Source: Mesostigma viride (Eukaryota > Streptophyta > Mesostigmatophyceae > Mesostigmatales > Mesostigmataceae). Taken from it: a stretch of DNA of 64,000 bases. Position numbers and translations under genes: made by a program. Each line of letters opens with the position of its first letter. The stretch's first letter is position 1. This document shows positions 28,561 through 40,700 of the stretch, one piece after another. The stretch lies in the NCBI GenBank assembly GCA_009746045.1, contig RPFO01000256.1:2116329-2180328 (forward strand), read 5' to 3'. The notes under the pieces were generated by a model. The model saw only the letters and a program-made list of their open reading frames with translations, made no database searches and was not told the DNA's origin.

Positions 28561-28685
28561 ACCTATGATGGGACCCCCCGGATGTTGCATTTAGCCACGC
28601 TCGATCTGCCTATGCAGAGAGTAGCTTTCTGCTGAGAAGCCATGCCCTAGCTCTTGTATATAGCCATGATGATCTTCCGGCCCCC
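28561..28685 (-). repeat. Family-S dispersed repeat fragment
   Basis: Contains ATGATGGGACCCCCCGGATG, CTGCCTATGCAGAGAG and CATGCCCTAGCTCTTGTA. These also occur at 49,635-49,760, 53,090-53,220 and, inverted, at 62,860-62,990. This is the internal part of the family-S 3' region. Confidence 0.65.
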
Positions 28686-30390
28686 ATTAATTAATTGATT
28701 AATTAATTAATTAATTAATTAATAGACACGTGACTACGTCACGTGAGCATAAGTCCTCAGTGGGAGGGGAACATGGGATGGAATGGATGGTGTAAGCTGT
28801 CTAGGTCCTAGTTACAGGGGTGGGGGCACCGCGGCCCGGATCGCTATGAATGCCATACGCGGTCACATGCGGCTCCAGCCCCGGCCTACAGACTTGGGGG
28901 TGGTCTCCTTCATCACTACTTGCCATCTATCCTTTCGTACCATGCATCTGCCTCCATATTACAGACAAACCAGGAGGCTGCCCGGGTGTGAGCCTAGCTG
29001 TCAAGTCTATCTATAGTGTAGCACATGTCCATGCCGAGTCTATCACGAAAAGTCCACGGGTGGCGGCCCTGCCGCGCGCGGCCTGGGGCACGCCAGGTGA
29101 GGACATATCGCCCAGGCTGGGCGGGCTTGGTGCCAGCTAGTGTATCAGTCTGATGTGTCTAGCTACCTGATCTGTGCAGGCCAGGTGCCCGCTAGGCCCA
29201 GGCGCCTGTGCATGCCTACTAAGAATGTGGGAAACATAGGGCAAATCAGCGTACAGATCCTCATTACTAATGTGCAAACCAAGGCCGGGGATGTTAAGGG
29301 CCTTGCGCTGCATCTTGGTGACGGTGCCGTCGAGTCGTTGCTCCAGCTCCTGCTGCGTCAGTGTCGAGGTCTCGGCGCCGTAAGCCAGGATCGTCAGAAT
29401 GACGACCTTGAAGAGGTCACGCTTGACGATCCGGGGTAGGGCGGGGTTGCTCCACCAGTGGCGGTGGTCATGGAGTTGCGCCCACGCCATGCCGATCCAT
29501 GTGACTCGTCAGGTCGTCCTCGCAGTCGGGAAGCCAACTGCCGAGCAGCTTGAAGCGGCCTGAAGTAGGGTAGGGGACCTCGGTGTCGTCTAAGAGGCGG
29601 AGTGTGGGTGGGTGCCCTGCCATGCCGAGGGCCATGCAGGGCCTCCGTTTTGGGGCTGATTTCTAGACCAACCGCCCGAGCCTCGAGCGCCAGGCAGTCC
29701 AGCCAAAGTTGGGCAGACTCCGGGCGCTCAGTCTCGATGAGCGTGATGTCGTCGCGGCATAATTATGAGGTCAGCTAGTAAGTTATGCTTGTTAGTCGGC
29801 CCCCCTTCTCCGAGCTCGTTCGTGATCGGTAGGCCAGTGGCACGGCCTGCAATGCTGGCAAAGCGAGCACGTGCCTGGCGCATAACATAATCCACTACAA
29901 TAATAAACAGGTACGGCCGGCGACAGGCCGGACGCAACCCTGCCAGACGTCGCCGGTCTGCAGTGGGCATGGCGGGGTAAAGCCGTGTTGAGTGCGCACC
30001 GAAATGGTCGACCCCTCATACAGCGTGCGGATGACGGTAATCAGGGGAGTGGGGACGCGAGCGCGAGCAAGCAAGTACAGCCCATAGAGCGTCCCAGAGG
30101 ACAGAATCAAAAGCCTTGATGAACTTGTCTCGAGACGAAGATCAGGATGGCGGGAAACTCACCAGGTTGCAGGAGAGCGATTCCCTCGAAGAGGCGAGGC
30201 GCGACGAAGATGGCCATCATTGACGGTGTTGCGCCAAGGACGAAAGCCCATATGACTTTCCCCTAGGTGACGGTTGAGAGCAGAACGAAGGCGGTTGAGG
30301 ATCATGCGCATGAACAACTTGAGTGCGGCGCTCTAGATGCAGACTCCTCGGTAGTTTGCGGGGTCGTCAGGGGAACCTTTGTTCCCCCCA
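28686..30390 (-). pseudogene. LINE-A3: truncated LINE, reverse transcriptase to 3' end
   Basis: Minus-strand copy with an ATTA tail (28,686-28,723), a terminal stem-loop (CACGTGAC, TAC, GTCACGTG at 28,727-28,745) and a 3' untranslated region. The RT C-terminus follows at 29,137-29,490 (KRDLFKVVILTILAYGAETS, LDGTVTKMQRKALNIPGLGL), then the palm region at 29,728-30,110 (TLYEGSTISVRTQ, PYLFIIVVDYVMRQARARF) and the fingers up to about 30,390 (NYRGVCI). 5'-truncated there and frameshifted. GAETS corresponds to the GAETWT motif of LINE-B. Confidence 0.75.
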
Positions 30391-31250
30391 TATGACGGAT
30401 GAGCTCGCGAGACATCATGGTGGTGCAGGTGCCCTTGGTGCATGCATGCACCTAGAGCAAGTGTCGCTTACATTCCCACCCTTTCAGGAAGTAGCTTAGA
30501 ATGTATTATAAACCCCTCCACCGTCTCTGACTCGTGACTAAAATGAGTCACGAGTTGCACATGAGTATGCCACATGTGCCCCCATTCAGCCTAATTATTT
30601 TTTCTAGACCATACTAGCTAGGAACCAAGCGTAAACATATTAGGGCCCACCTGGGGGTATAGTGTGTGGTCCCAGTGCGCTAGGCCCCCCTGCTCTATAT
30701 TAATAGCCCCCCCCTCAGGGGGGTACGGAGAGTGTGCGCGGTGACACCCTTATAATGGATGATAGACCCCTTTCCTCAATGAGTTGACCCTGGGGTTGGT
30801 ATTGTGGATAGATTTTTTAGTTAGGATGGGATACAAACACTAAAAATTGTAACTGCCCCAGGGACCCATCAGGTGGTGCCTAAAATAACTGGTTGTTTCC
30901 CCTACTCAGACAGCTGTGCACCAGGGTACCCCAGTACCCCCTTGACTTTGACCAGCGTTTCCACCCTGATACGGTGGTCAAATACGGTCAGACAAGTGTC
31001 CTACGGATATAGTGAATCTAGATCTTTTAATTTCGGTCGTCTAGTTGGTTCCCGCCAAAACCCTCCCGCTAAATCCCTACAAGGCGCACAAACTCGTGCA
31101 GAACGTGATGCATGAGAAAAACTCGCAGTCGAAAATCGGCACGAGGACGGTTGAGGGGTGATTAAATGCCAATGTGCCTCTTCTAGCTCCGGGATATGTG
31201 CTACATACACTCCCAACAAAGTTATGTTCCTAATTGATTAATTAATTAGT
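30391..31250 (+). repeat. Family-S fragments with otherwise unrecognised sequence
   Basis: 30,415-30,520 matches the family-S 3' part (GGTGCAGGTGCCC, CATTCCCACCC, GGAAGTAGCTTAGAATGTAT). 31,190-31,250 repeats its terminus (GGGATATGTGCTACATACAC, TCCCAAC, then an ATTA tail). Between them is a small stem-loop (CTCGTGACT...AGTCACGAG at 30,530-30,555) and about 600 bp in which I see nothing. Confidence 0.5.
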
Positions 31251-31357
31251 TATAATGCTCCCCAGCCTGGACGCATGTAGTTGTCTAATTTTAATACATC
31301 AGTTTCCGGCGGCCTAGGGCGCTCTGTCATGTATAGTAAGTAGTAGTGCGCTCCGTC

Positions 31358-31643
<286 letters not shown>

Positions 31644-31846
31644 GCATGAAGCACCTAGTGCGTGAACATCATGCTCTGAAGGCATGCCATGGAGTACCCG
31701 ATGAGGTACATTTCTGTACGCGGATACGGCTTCACCCGCGAAGGCAAGTGGCACGACTCATCGCCCAGGTCGTCAGTCATGATCATTACGGTTGGTTGTC
31801 CACTAGTATTTCAGTTGATTGTTGGACAGGTACCATATATATACAT

Positions 31847-33049
31847 GGCCCCTTTTGGCAACGGCAGCGCCTGACCTCCTGGACCCCAGCAACCCTTTGC
31901 CCTTCGTCACTGCCATCCAGGAGGCCTATGCTGAGATCCAGCAGGCCTGTTCTCCCGTCCGTGCCGCTCAGGCGGTACAGCGCCACCTCCCTCGCGGCAC
32001 TCCCTCGGTCGCCTCCGTTCAATCTCCCGCCGCATTCCCTGCTCGCGTCATCGATAAACACCAGAAAACCTACGCGGGTATTCTGCACACGGCTGATTGG
32101 ATTGCTCTTTTCGCGGACCTCAACGCCCAGGGACGTGCGTGGCTGTTCTCGCTTTCCTTGCGGAGTGTGGGCTCGGCGTACCTAGGTGCTCTTCCCATGG
32201 CCCCCCCATTCGCCTTGGCTCCCAGCCACTACTCGGTGGCGCTCCGGCACCAGCTATTTGTCCCGCAGCCTCTTGTTCCGGCCGGGCGGCCTTGTGGTAG
32301 CTGTGGGCAGCCGCTGGATCCCACGGGGACTCACTACCTTTCCTGCATGGGGGGCCAACAGAATCAGAATTGGTATTTGTATTTGCACACTGTCCTCCTG
32401 ACGGTGGTGCTCGCCATGATTCGGTCGGTTTTCCCCCACGCGAACATCCGGTCCGAGGATGCGGATGGCGCTGCCTTCTATTCCCCCAACCACCGGCCTG
32501 ACATCGTGGTGCTGGACTTTGAGGGGGGTGGCCGGCATCTGCTTATCGACGTTTCGGTGGCGCGGCCCTTGGCTCTTAGCCACGTGGCTGGGGCCTCCCT
32601 CACGGCAGGTTACACGGCGGACCGGGCGGAGCGGGCCAAGCTCCTGGCCTACGGCGACGTCGGGCACCATCGTGTGGTGCCCTTTGTCCTGGAGGAGTTT
32701 GGGGCCATGGGGCCCCTGACCTCCGCCTTCTTCAAGGAGTGTTGCCGGCTCCGGGAGGACCGGCTGGACCTGGAGGGCCAGCGGGCCTCATGGTCGGCGC
32801 GGACCTGGACGTCATATTATTGGCGTCAGCGCTTGTCGGTGGCGCTGACTCGGGCCATGGCTGACATCATGCTCCGCCGTACGCGGGCTGATTTTGCGGT
32901 GCAGCAGGGCTATTAGGTTCCTCCCGTTAGGAGTTTCCATTGGTCTTATCGTAGTATAGAGATTTGACATGGCTCTGTATATAGGTTTATAGCTGAGCGT
33001 TTGCTTTGGTTTGAGTGATTTCACTCTGCTGTAAGTAATTATATTATTA
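31847..33049 (+). mobile_element. 5'-truncated REL-type LINE copy (plus)
   Basis: The coding remnant at 31,848-32,914 ends DFAVQQGY and is almost identical to the C-terminal 355 residues of the 53.8-kb LINE. It includes the zinc knuckle CGSCGQPLDPTGTHYLSC (near 32,292) and the endonuclease core RPDIVVLDFEGGG / LLIDVSV (near 32,498-32,560), with an extra Tyr (SYYWRQ) from a 3-bp insertion. A 3' untranslated region follows. The A/T-rich flanks share ATATATACAT (31,837-31,846 and 33,050-33,059), a probable target duplication. Confidence 0.85.
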
Positions 33050-33080
33050 ATATATACATATATATATATAGAGAGAGAGT

Positions 33081-33818
33081 CACTACCGTGCCTGCATGGG
33101 GTCCAACAGAATCAGAATTGGTATTTGTATTTGCACACTGTCCTCAGTGACGGTGGTGCTCGCCATGGTTCGGTCGGTTTTCCCCCACGCGAACATCGGA
33201 CGGTCCGAGGATGCGGATGGCGCCGCATGCCTTCTATTCCCCCAACCACCGGCCTGACATCGTGGTGCTGGACTTTGAGGGGGGTGGCCGGCATCTGCTT
33301 ATTGACGTTTCGGTGGCGCGGCCCTTGGCTCTTAGCCACGTGGCTGGGGCCTCCCTCACGGCAGGTTACACGGCGGACCAGGCGGAGCGGGCCAAGCTCC
33401 TGGCCTACGGCGACGTCGGGCACCGTCGTGTGGTGCCCTTTGTCCTGGAGGAGTTTGGGGCCATGGGGCCCCTGACCTCCGCCTTCTTCAAGAAGGAGTG
33501 TTGCCGGCTCCGGGAGGACCCGCTGGACCTGGAGGGCCAGCGGGCCCCATGGTCGGCGCGGACCTGGACGTCATATTGGCGTCAGCGCTTGTCGGTGGCG
33601 CTGACGCGGGCCATGGCTGACATCATGCTCCGCCGTACGTGGGCTGATTTTGCGGTGCACCAGGGCTATTAGGTTCCTCCCGTTAGGAGTTTCCATTGAT
33701 CTTATCGTAGTATATTAGAGCTTTGACATGGCTCTGTACATAGGTTTATAGCTGGGCGTTTGCTTTGGTTTGAGTGATTTCACTCTGCTGTAAGTAATTA
33801 TATTTTTAATATATAGAG
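33081..33818 (+). mobile_element. Second 5'-truncated REL-type LINE copy (plus), immediately downstream
   Basis: Begins within the zinc-knuckle codons (CACTACCGTGCCTGCATG) and runs through the endonuclease core and C-terminus (33,211-33,672) to the same 3' end. Small indels shift the frame near 33,205-33,230. Flanks share ATATAGAGAGAG on both sides. It may have landed in the A/T-rich tail of the preceding copy. Confidence 0.85.
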
Positions 33819-34430
33819 AGAGTTGGATCCCCGTGCGTCCAGGCCGGGAATATTTGTCGGTCTCCGAGAGTGACTCATTTGTAGTACTTCAGTTAGTACA
33901 CTAAATAAATTGGCTCACCGGCTCAGTCATTATATAGTAGTTCAGTAGACCTGGAGCCCTGGTGACCTAGTACTCAAACGTAGACCTCAATATCAGTACT
34001 GTAGTCTGTAGACCTTGAGACTTGCTCCGGGGGTGTGCTTCTTGCCGGCTGCGGGCGGCTAGCAGGGCGGGCCGGCGGGGCCCCGCCGCCGGCCGGGCGG
34101 AACGGCAGAACCAAATTTAGCGGGCGTACTCCGCGGCCGCCAGCTGTCACCATCACGTTGAACACGGTCACGACTGAGCTAAGCTTCTCGTCATGAGATT
34201 CGCTGTAACTCACCCGCGATTCTTGGGACGATCCCCATGAAGAGAGAGAAGACAGCCCGCATTCCTATGCGTTTTGAGTGCGTTGAGACATGAGTCGTGA
34301 AACGTCTCGCGAATAGGAAAGGCAGCTAGAAGGAAGACGACGTCACCAACCGTCGTGAGACTTGGCTAGCCATTCATTACATGGGCGTGCGCGCGGCATG
34401 GTATGAAAGCGTGCTAGCCATAGCCAGAAC
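33819..34430. other. Unrecognised sequence between REL-LINE and the divergent ORF
   Basis: About 600 bp with a GC-rich stretch (34,020-34,100) and no convincing reading frame or repeat. It may be host intergenic DNA. Confidence 0.4.
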
Positions 34431-34682
34431 TTATAATTTGTCGAGCATGCCGCGAGCTTTCCATTTGTTGTGCTGAGCATCCGGGTGTAGCGCACGTAAC
34501 TGGGCAGGAGAGAAACCGCCTTGCATTTTCATGTTGACAGGATTGAATACAAGAACTGGGGGGGTAGCGGAATCTGGATAATAGCTCTCTGTGTCTTTTG
34601 GATTGGTGTGCGCGCATAGCCTAGAATGACGAGATTGCGACAGCGGTGCCATGCTGCAATTATTTACGACGACAACATGCAC
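34431..34682 (-). CDS. Possible small gene divergent from the host gene
   Basis: 83 codons on the minus strand, starting MHVVVVNNCSMAPL and containing DSATPPVLVFNPVNMKM and FSPAQLRALHPDAQHNKW, ending TAA. Composition looks protein-like rather than repeat-derived, and its start is 43 bp from the ATG of the plus-strand gene, so the two could share a bidirectional promoter. No family recognised. It could equally be 5' leader sequence of the host gene read on the wrong strand. Confidence 0.3.
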   Translation of the reverse strand: MHVVVVNNCSMAPLSQSRHSRLCAHTNPKDTESYYPDSATPPVLVFNPVNMKMQGGFSPAQLRALHPDAQHNKWKARGMLDKL

Positions 34683-34724
34683 AATACGTCGCGCGGTTGC
34701 CGTTTGCTTTTAGATTAGAATATA

Positions 34725-37700
34725 ATGTCTACACCTCCTAGTCCTGCCGAACCTGCACAGGCGACCTCCCACCCCGCAAAAAGGTCTTTAATCCCTTTAA
34801 CCGATGATGAAGTGACGGCATTACTCCGACGGTACGTCATCCGATCCTAGTCGTGTCAAGAATCACCGCGTACAACCTCGTTGCTCTGTTCGGCAGCCGC
34901 TCACACCCCCGCAAGGTTAAAGGGCCGTACCCCCCTGCATACCATTTTCATTATCCTGGGTTTTTCAGGTACAATTCCAACGTGCTCCTCGCATTGGTTC
35001 GGGCGGTGGCAAAGCACTGCTCGCCCAAGCTAGACTGGGTGGCCATTCAGAAGGTATGGATGCAATTTGTCGTAAGGATCGACGATGCGTGAGCGGTACA
35101 TGTGCCCTGCATCGCGCACCAGCGGGTGCTTCCCGTGCTTACAACCTACCAAACCCAAGGGTTCTGACTACGACGACATCGGCGTCTGGTGTACCAGTTT
35201 TATTTTGTGTGCGGCTTGCCAACAAGAATGGAAACCAACCCCCCTTTTGAATAGGGGGCTGCCTTGCAAAGCCGTAGGCATTCATGGCATTGCCACCCAC
35301 ATCCCTCCTAAAGACAGCTATGGCTTCCATGTGACTATGGGATGATAACGATGTGAATTTCTTAGTGGATCCTAGAGCGGAAGGGGTGGATTGGAAGGGG
35401 GTGGGAAAGTGGAGTTCTTATTGCAGAACGCAGGGGAGTTTCATGTGACGCTTTGAGATGGCTGAGCACAGCTGAAAATTGTGCGCGTGCAGTGCTGGGG
35501 GGGCGGGCGACGTGGGACTCAGGGGGGTGGGGGGATGGGAGCGGGGGAGAAGTTTGTGTACTGGGAAGTAGGGCAATGGGAATTAAGGGGGAGGGGGAGA
35601 CATGGGCGTGCATGTTTATGAGTATCGGTGGGTAAATGGAACCGGGGGGGGGGGGGGATGCAGAAACGTCCATGTGGGTGGGTGATTTTGTGGGTTGGTT
35701 TGCTTGCTTTCTTCTAAAGTATACATTCTAAAGTATGCGCATATCTTCTTGCCTCCCTCCCCCTCCCCCTCCCCCTCCCCTCCCCCTCCCCTCCCCTCCC
35801 CCTCCCCCTCCCCTCCCCTCCCCTCCCCTCCCCCTCCCCCTCCCCTCCCCTCCCCCTCCCCCTCCCCTCCCCTCCCCCTCCCCCTCCCCTCCCCCTCCCC
35901 TCCCCCTCCCCTCCCCTCCCCCTCCCTCCCCCTCCCCTCCCCCTCCCCCTCCCCTCCCCCTCCCCCTCCCCCTCCCCTCCCCCTCCCCCTCCCCTCCCCC
36001 TCCCCTCCCCCTCCCCCCCCCTCCCCTCCCCCTCCCCTCCCCCTCCCCCCCCCTCCCCCTCCCCCTCCCCTCCCCTCCCCTCCCCCCCCCCCTCCCCTCC
36101 CCCCCCCTCCCCTCCCCTCCCCTCCCCTCCCCCTCCCCTCCCCTCCCTCCCTCCCTCCCTCCCTCCCTCCCTCCCTCCCTCCCTCTCTCTATATAAATAT
36201 AGTTGTAGTAGTAGTCTATATCTGTGTGTGTGTTTGTGTACGTGTAGGAGTACGGTAGTGAGCTGGAGGGGCGGAGGGGTGTAAGGGTTGAGGGATGCTT
36301 ACTTGGACACAGACGTGCCTGCCCGTTATGCCAGCTGTTTTGCCAACATCATTTACGCCGGCTTGCCTGGCCTTGCCGCATCCTCAGCGTACGGGCATTA
36401 CCGCGGATGTTAGGCGTCGATCGCAACTTAATGCGGTAATGACTGTACTTCATTTCTCTTGTTTGGATGCCCCACTCTCTCCTTCGCTTCTCGGGGCTCC
36501 CATGGACGGTATCCCCGGTTCAATAGGTTTCCATTCGTGTCTCCTCCTTAATCTTTTCGGGAACACCTCTTCACTTTTGCCCTTTATGCCCCTATTTCAT
36601 TGGCGTCTTCTCTCTAGTGTACTTCATCAGTGTCTCCTCTCTTATGTTGGGGCTTATACCCTAATTAATTTCATTGGGTACCTCCCCTCTATTTTTGTTG
36701 TTGATACCCTATTCAATTTCATCGGGCATGTCGTTTCTAATTTTTTGCTTATACCCTATTCAAGTCATCGGTGTCTCCTCTCCTCTCTAATTTCGCTCTC
36801 TGTGTTTCCGGTGGTGTCTCTCTCCTGGTGCCACCTGCGTACAGACATACCCTGACCTGTCCCCGCTCACGCCCCATGAGTGCCAAGGACTGTGGCGCTA
36901 TTGCTGCTACCGCAAGCCCTTGTTGGGAACATACAAGCACCTGCCCGTGGTACGGGTGACGTTGAACTTCTGAGCCCACTTTTTCCTTGGAGAGTAGCCC
37001 AACCCATACTTTTGGATATGGCTCTGGCAATGATAGCATAAATCTAAGGAATCCATGAGGCCAGGGCAAAGTACTTGGAAGAAAGCCCAGGATTTAGAAT
37101 GCCCAGTATTTGGATGGAGGGCTTCTTGTGGGCAGGGACATGTACACTTTCTAAAATCGTGTTTAGGAAAAGGCTTCCACGTTTGGCGGAGATGCCATCG
37201 TAACAAGAACGCAGACCTAAGGCCAAACAAAACGCAGATCTGAGAAGAAAGCTTCACCAGGGAGGGATTCGCCATCTCCCTTCTCAAGCCATTTCTTGAA
37301 GCATCTTGAGCCCTGCACCTCCCATCAATGGCAAGGAGAAAGAGACCTTTCCTGCTTCTGCGGATGCCTTGGGTCTATCCCCTGTCACATTGTGCTTAGT
37401 CTATCTCATGCACGCGAAACACCTCAGCTTTGTGGCAAGTTTGTACTTGTCGGAACAAAATACTTAGGTAGGTGAGATATAAGCTAACAAAAAATGTACT
37501 AGAGTTTCGGACCAAGAACACAGTACACTTGGTGCTCCACACCCCATGTCTGCTGGGTGCCGCGGTGGCTTGTTTGTCCTCCTGTTTGACTTGGGTGTAA
37601 GGATTGACTTGGGTGTGAACGGGGCGTTAACGACTTGGGTGTGCATGCCAGAAGTTGGCACATACGGGGTTGACTACGTTTCACGAGGGTGAGCCCACTC

Positions 37701-40700
37701 GGCCCATGGGTCAGCTTGCTTGGGATGCCAGTACCCTGTCGGTTGATGTTGCAGGTATCCCTGTGACGAAAATTTCGTCACCGGTGGGCAGCTGCTGCTT
37801 TCTGCCTTGTTTTTGCTGCTTTTGATGTGTTTGTCAGGCATGATGGCGGAATACCTGTTGTGCCCTTTCATGCCAGGGCTTCCTCAACTACTCCGTGCAG
37901 CCCTGTCTTCTCGGCTCCTGTCTCATAGCCCAGCTTTTATCCTTTTTATAGCACAGGTTTCATCCTATTCATAGCACAAAGTCCATCCTGTTTGTAGCTC
38001 AGATCGCGCCCTACCCATGCCCCATGTCTTGTCCTGTTTCTACCCCAGGTTTCGCCTGCTTCGTTGCCCATTCAATAGTAGCGTTGTACCATGGCCCATG
38101 AACAGCATGGTAGCTCTTATGCCATGTCCTGTCTTCCTGCGCCACTCGTCGTTGACCTACTTGCGCCATCACCTTCACACATGGTTGTTTCCTTGATAAC
38201 TGACCTAAGTTCTCTACACATAGCTGGCTCATGCCAGAGGTCCTAGTTTGAATCCGTGTTGGAGCTACGTGAATTTTCGCGTCCCGGCACTTGACAGCAT
38301 TTAGTTAACTATTTGTTCCTTGCCTCGCCAATAGCTGGCCAACTTGTTCCACACCAGCGTTCCACCTAATTGACCTATTTCTGCCGTCATCTATAATATT
38401 CCTTGGCGCAGCCCGATGGCGAGAGCGACCTTGAAGATGAGCCAGCAGCTGCCGCATCAGAACCGGTGCTTCCGGCCACAGCCATTGACTATGTCAAGGT
38501 ATGCGCCACCATATGCAGACTCTATAAAGGAATGCCGGTCGCCGCAACATGTGGGTTCTTGTCTTTTATGGCACGCTGCTTACTGCGATGTGGATCCTAT
38601 TTTTTACGGGGAGGGTCCTGTGGAATCGCCACTAGTGACACCATGGAATAACATGCAATGCCTACATCGTGCATGCCTGAAACGTGGTGGAGGTGGTACT
38701 AAAACCAAATGGAAAATTTTCAGCCATTAAGCACGTACATACGGAAGGTAACATTGACAGTTATGGCCGTATGTACGCCCCAAACTCCTAGTTACAGCGT
38801 ATTTTCCACAGGGCAGGGGGGGCACAATTTGAGAGTGTCCTACCCAATTTATGATTCTATGGTCCATGCACATTGTTTCTAGCCCATGGGGGTACCAAAA
38901 TAATGTCAGACCTGACAGGAGATAGTTTTGGCTCAAAAACACGCCCTTTTTTGCTAGAAACATAAAATTAATTACTCTAACCCTGTAACCCATCAGATGG
39001 GATCAGCGTTTCGAATAAGGTTTTTGCAGGTCGCCAAGTGTGGCGTTCTGAACTTTGTGTACTGGTGTCGCTCGGCCACTTGTGTGGCGTTTTGACCAGT
39101 AAGATTGGTTTCGCCATGGCCACGCGTGGCGGGTTCAGTGGCGGGCGCCCGTATCTAGAGTACTATTTGTCAGCTCCCGCCAGAGGGAGGGCGCGGCGCT
39201 GGTTGTCACTTGCCGGCAGACTCGAGAAGAAGGGGCGAAGCCAATTTTTTGGTCAGCATGTGGAGGGGACGCAATTCGACCATTTCCATTGGCGTCTACT
39301 TATTCGACGATGGATCTTGGCGCAAAACTCCTGACTCTGCGGCCAAGATGGTACGAAGAAAAAAGGATAGAAGGATTTTGGGGAAACCCATCCATCCATC
39401 CACCCATCCACCCACCCACCCATCCATCCATCCATCCATCCATCCATCCATCCATCCATCCATCCATCCATCCATCCATCCATCCATCCATCCATCCATC
39501 CATCCATCCATCCATCCATCCATCCATCCATCCCTCCCTCCCTCCCTCCCTCCCTCCCTCCTCCCTCCCTCCCTCCCTCCCTCCCTCCCTCCCTCCCTCC
39601 CTCCCTCCCTCCCTCCCTCCCTCCCTCCCTCCCTCCCTCCCTCCCTCCCTCCCTCCCTCCCTCCCTCCCTCCCTCCCTCCCTCCCTCCCTCCCTCCCTCC
39701 CTCCCTCCCTCCCTCCCTCCCTCCCTCCCTCCCTCCCTCCCTCCCTCCCTCCCTCCCTCCCTCCCTCCCTCCCTCCCTCCCTCCCTCCCTCCCTCCCTCC
39801 CTTCCATCCATCCATCCATCCATCCATCCATCCATCCATCCATCCATCCATCCATCCATCCATCCATCCATCCATCCATCCATCCATCCATCCATCCATC
39901 CATCCTCCTCCAAAAAAAATATGCGCATCTTCGCAAGCAGAAGTCCTCATGGCGAAGCGTGCAGTGAGCGTGCGGTGAGCTGGTGACTGCCCAAGTCCTG
40001 TCGACGCATCCTGTTGACGCATGCGATGACACGTGCACAGTGTCAAGGAGTTCCCGGGGAAAGGCCAAGATCCTGTTTTTGTCAGTCGTACCATCTCGGC
40101 TGCAGAGTCAGGAGTTTTGCGCCAAGATCCATCGTTCTGTTAGTAGAAGCAAATGGAAATCGTTCAGGTGCGCCCGCACTTCACGCACCTCTCCAATAAT
40201 TGCCGGCTTCGCCCTTTCTTCGAACCTTGGTTGTTCCGAAAATGGGCTCGCCGACAAAGCTTTTGACGTGAAAGTTACAACGCACGTTACTGGATACTCA
40301 CTAGGGACGGCTGCAGGCAGAAAGCACAAGTTGCCACGGCGCCAGGCTGTTGAGAGCCTGCATAGCAACAGATAGCCACCTGACTGCAGCACACTGCACT
40401 AGTGCACCCATGACCCACCCCGCCACCCTTTCTGTTTTGGCGGGAAGCCTGTGGGCTTGCGCCTCTGACACGGCCAACCGTGGCGTAGTACCAACTACCG
40501 TGCGCTTTCAGCACGGCCAACCCGTGGTGAATCAACATCAACAGTGTAGCACCAGCACCGCCCATTGTGGCATCTTGGACGGGCTGAAAAACAGTGCCGT
40601 ACCGCCACATTTTCCCCAAATTGGCGTGTCACCGCCACATTCGGCGTAAATCCGCCACTAATAACGCTGGATGGCGTCAAGTGACCCGATATCAAATACT

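Noticed and set aside
35085-35345. 86-codon plus-strand frame with several Cys after host exon 2
   Set aside because: It begins inside the inferred intron in a different phase from exon 2, and I recognise no motif. Retained as intron.
35695-36258. Pro/Leu/Ser-rich proteins
   Set aside because: Translation of the polypyrimidine microsatellite, in more than one frame.
36907-37287. 126-codon Cys/His-containing minus-strand frame in host intron 2
   Set aside because: Cys spacing is not a clear zinc-finger pattern, there is no splice or start support, and it is within the size expected by chance for this window.
39210-40094. Pro/Ser/His-rich (plus) and Asp/Gly/Met- or Glu/Gly-rich (minus) proteins of 210-271 residues
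   Set aside because: Artefacts of the CATC/CCTC block. The flanks show no start context or splice support.
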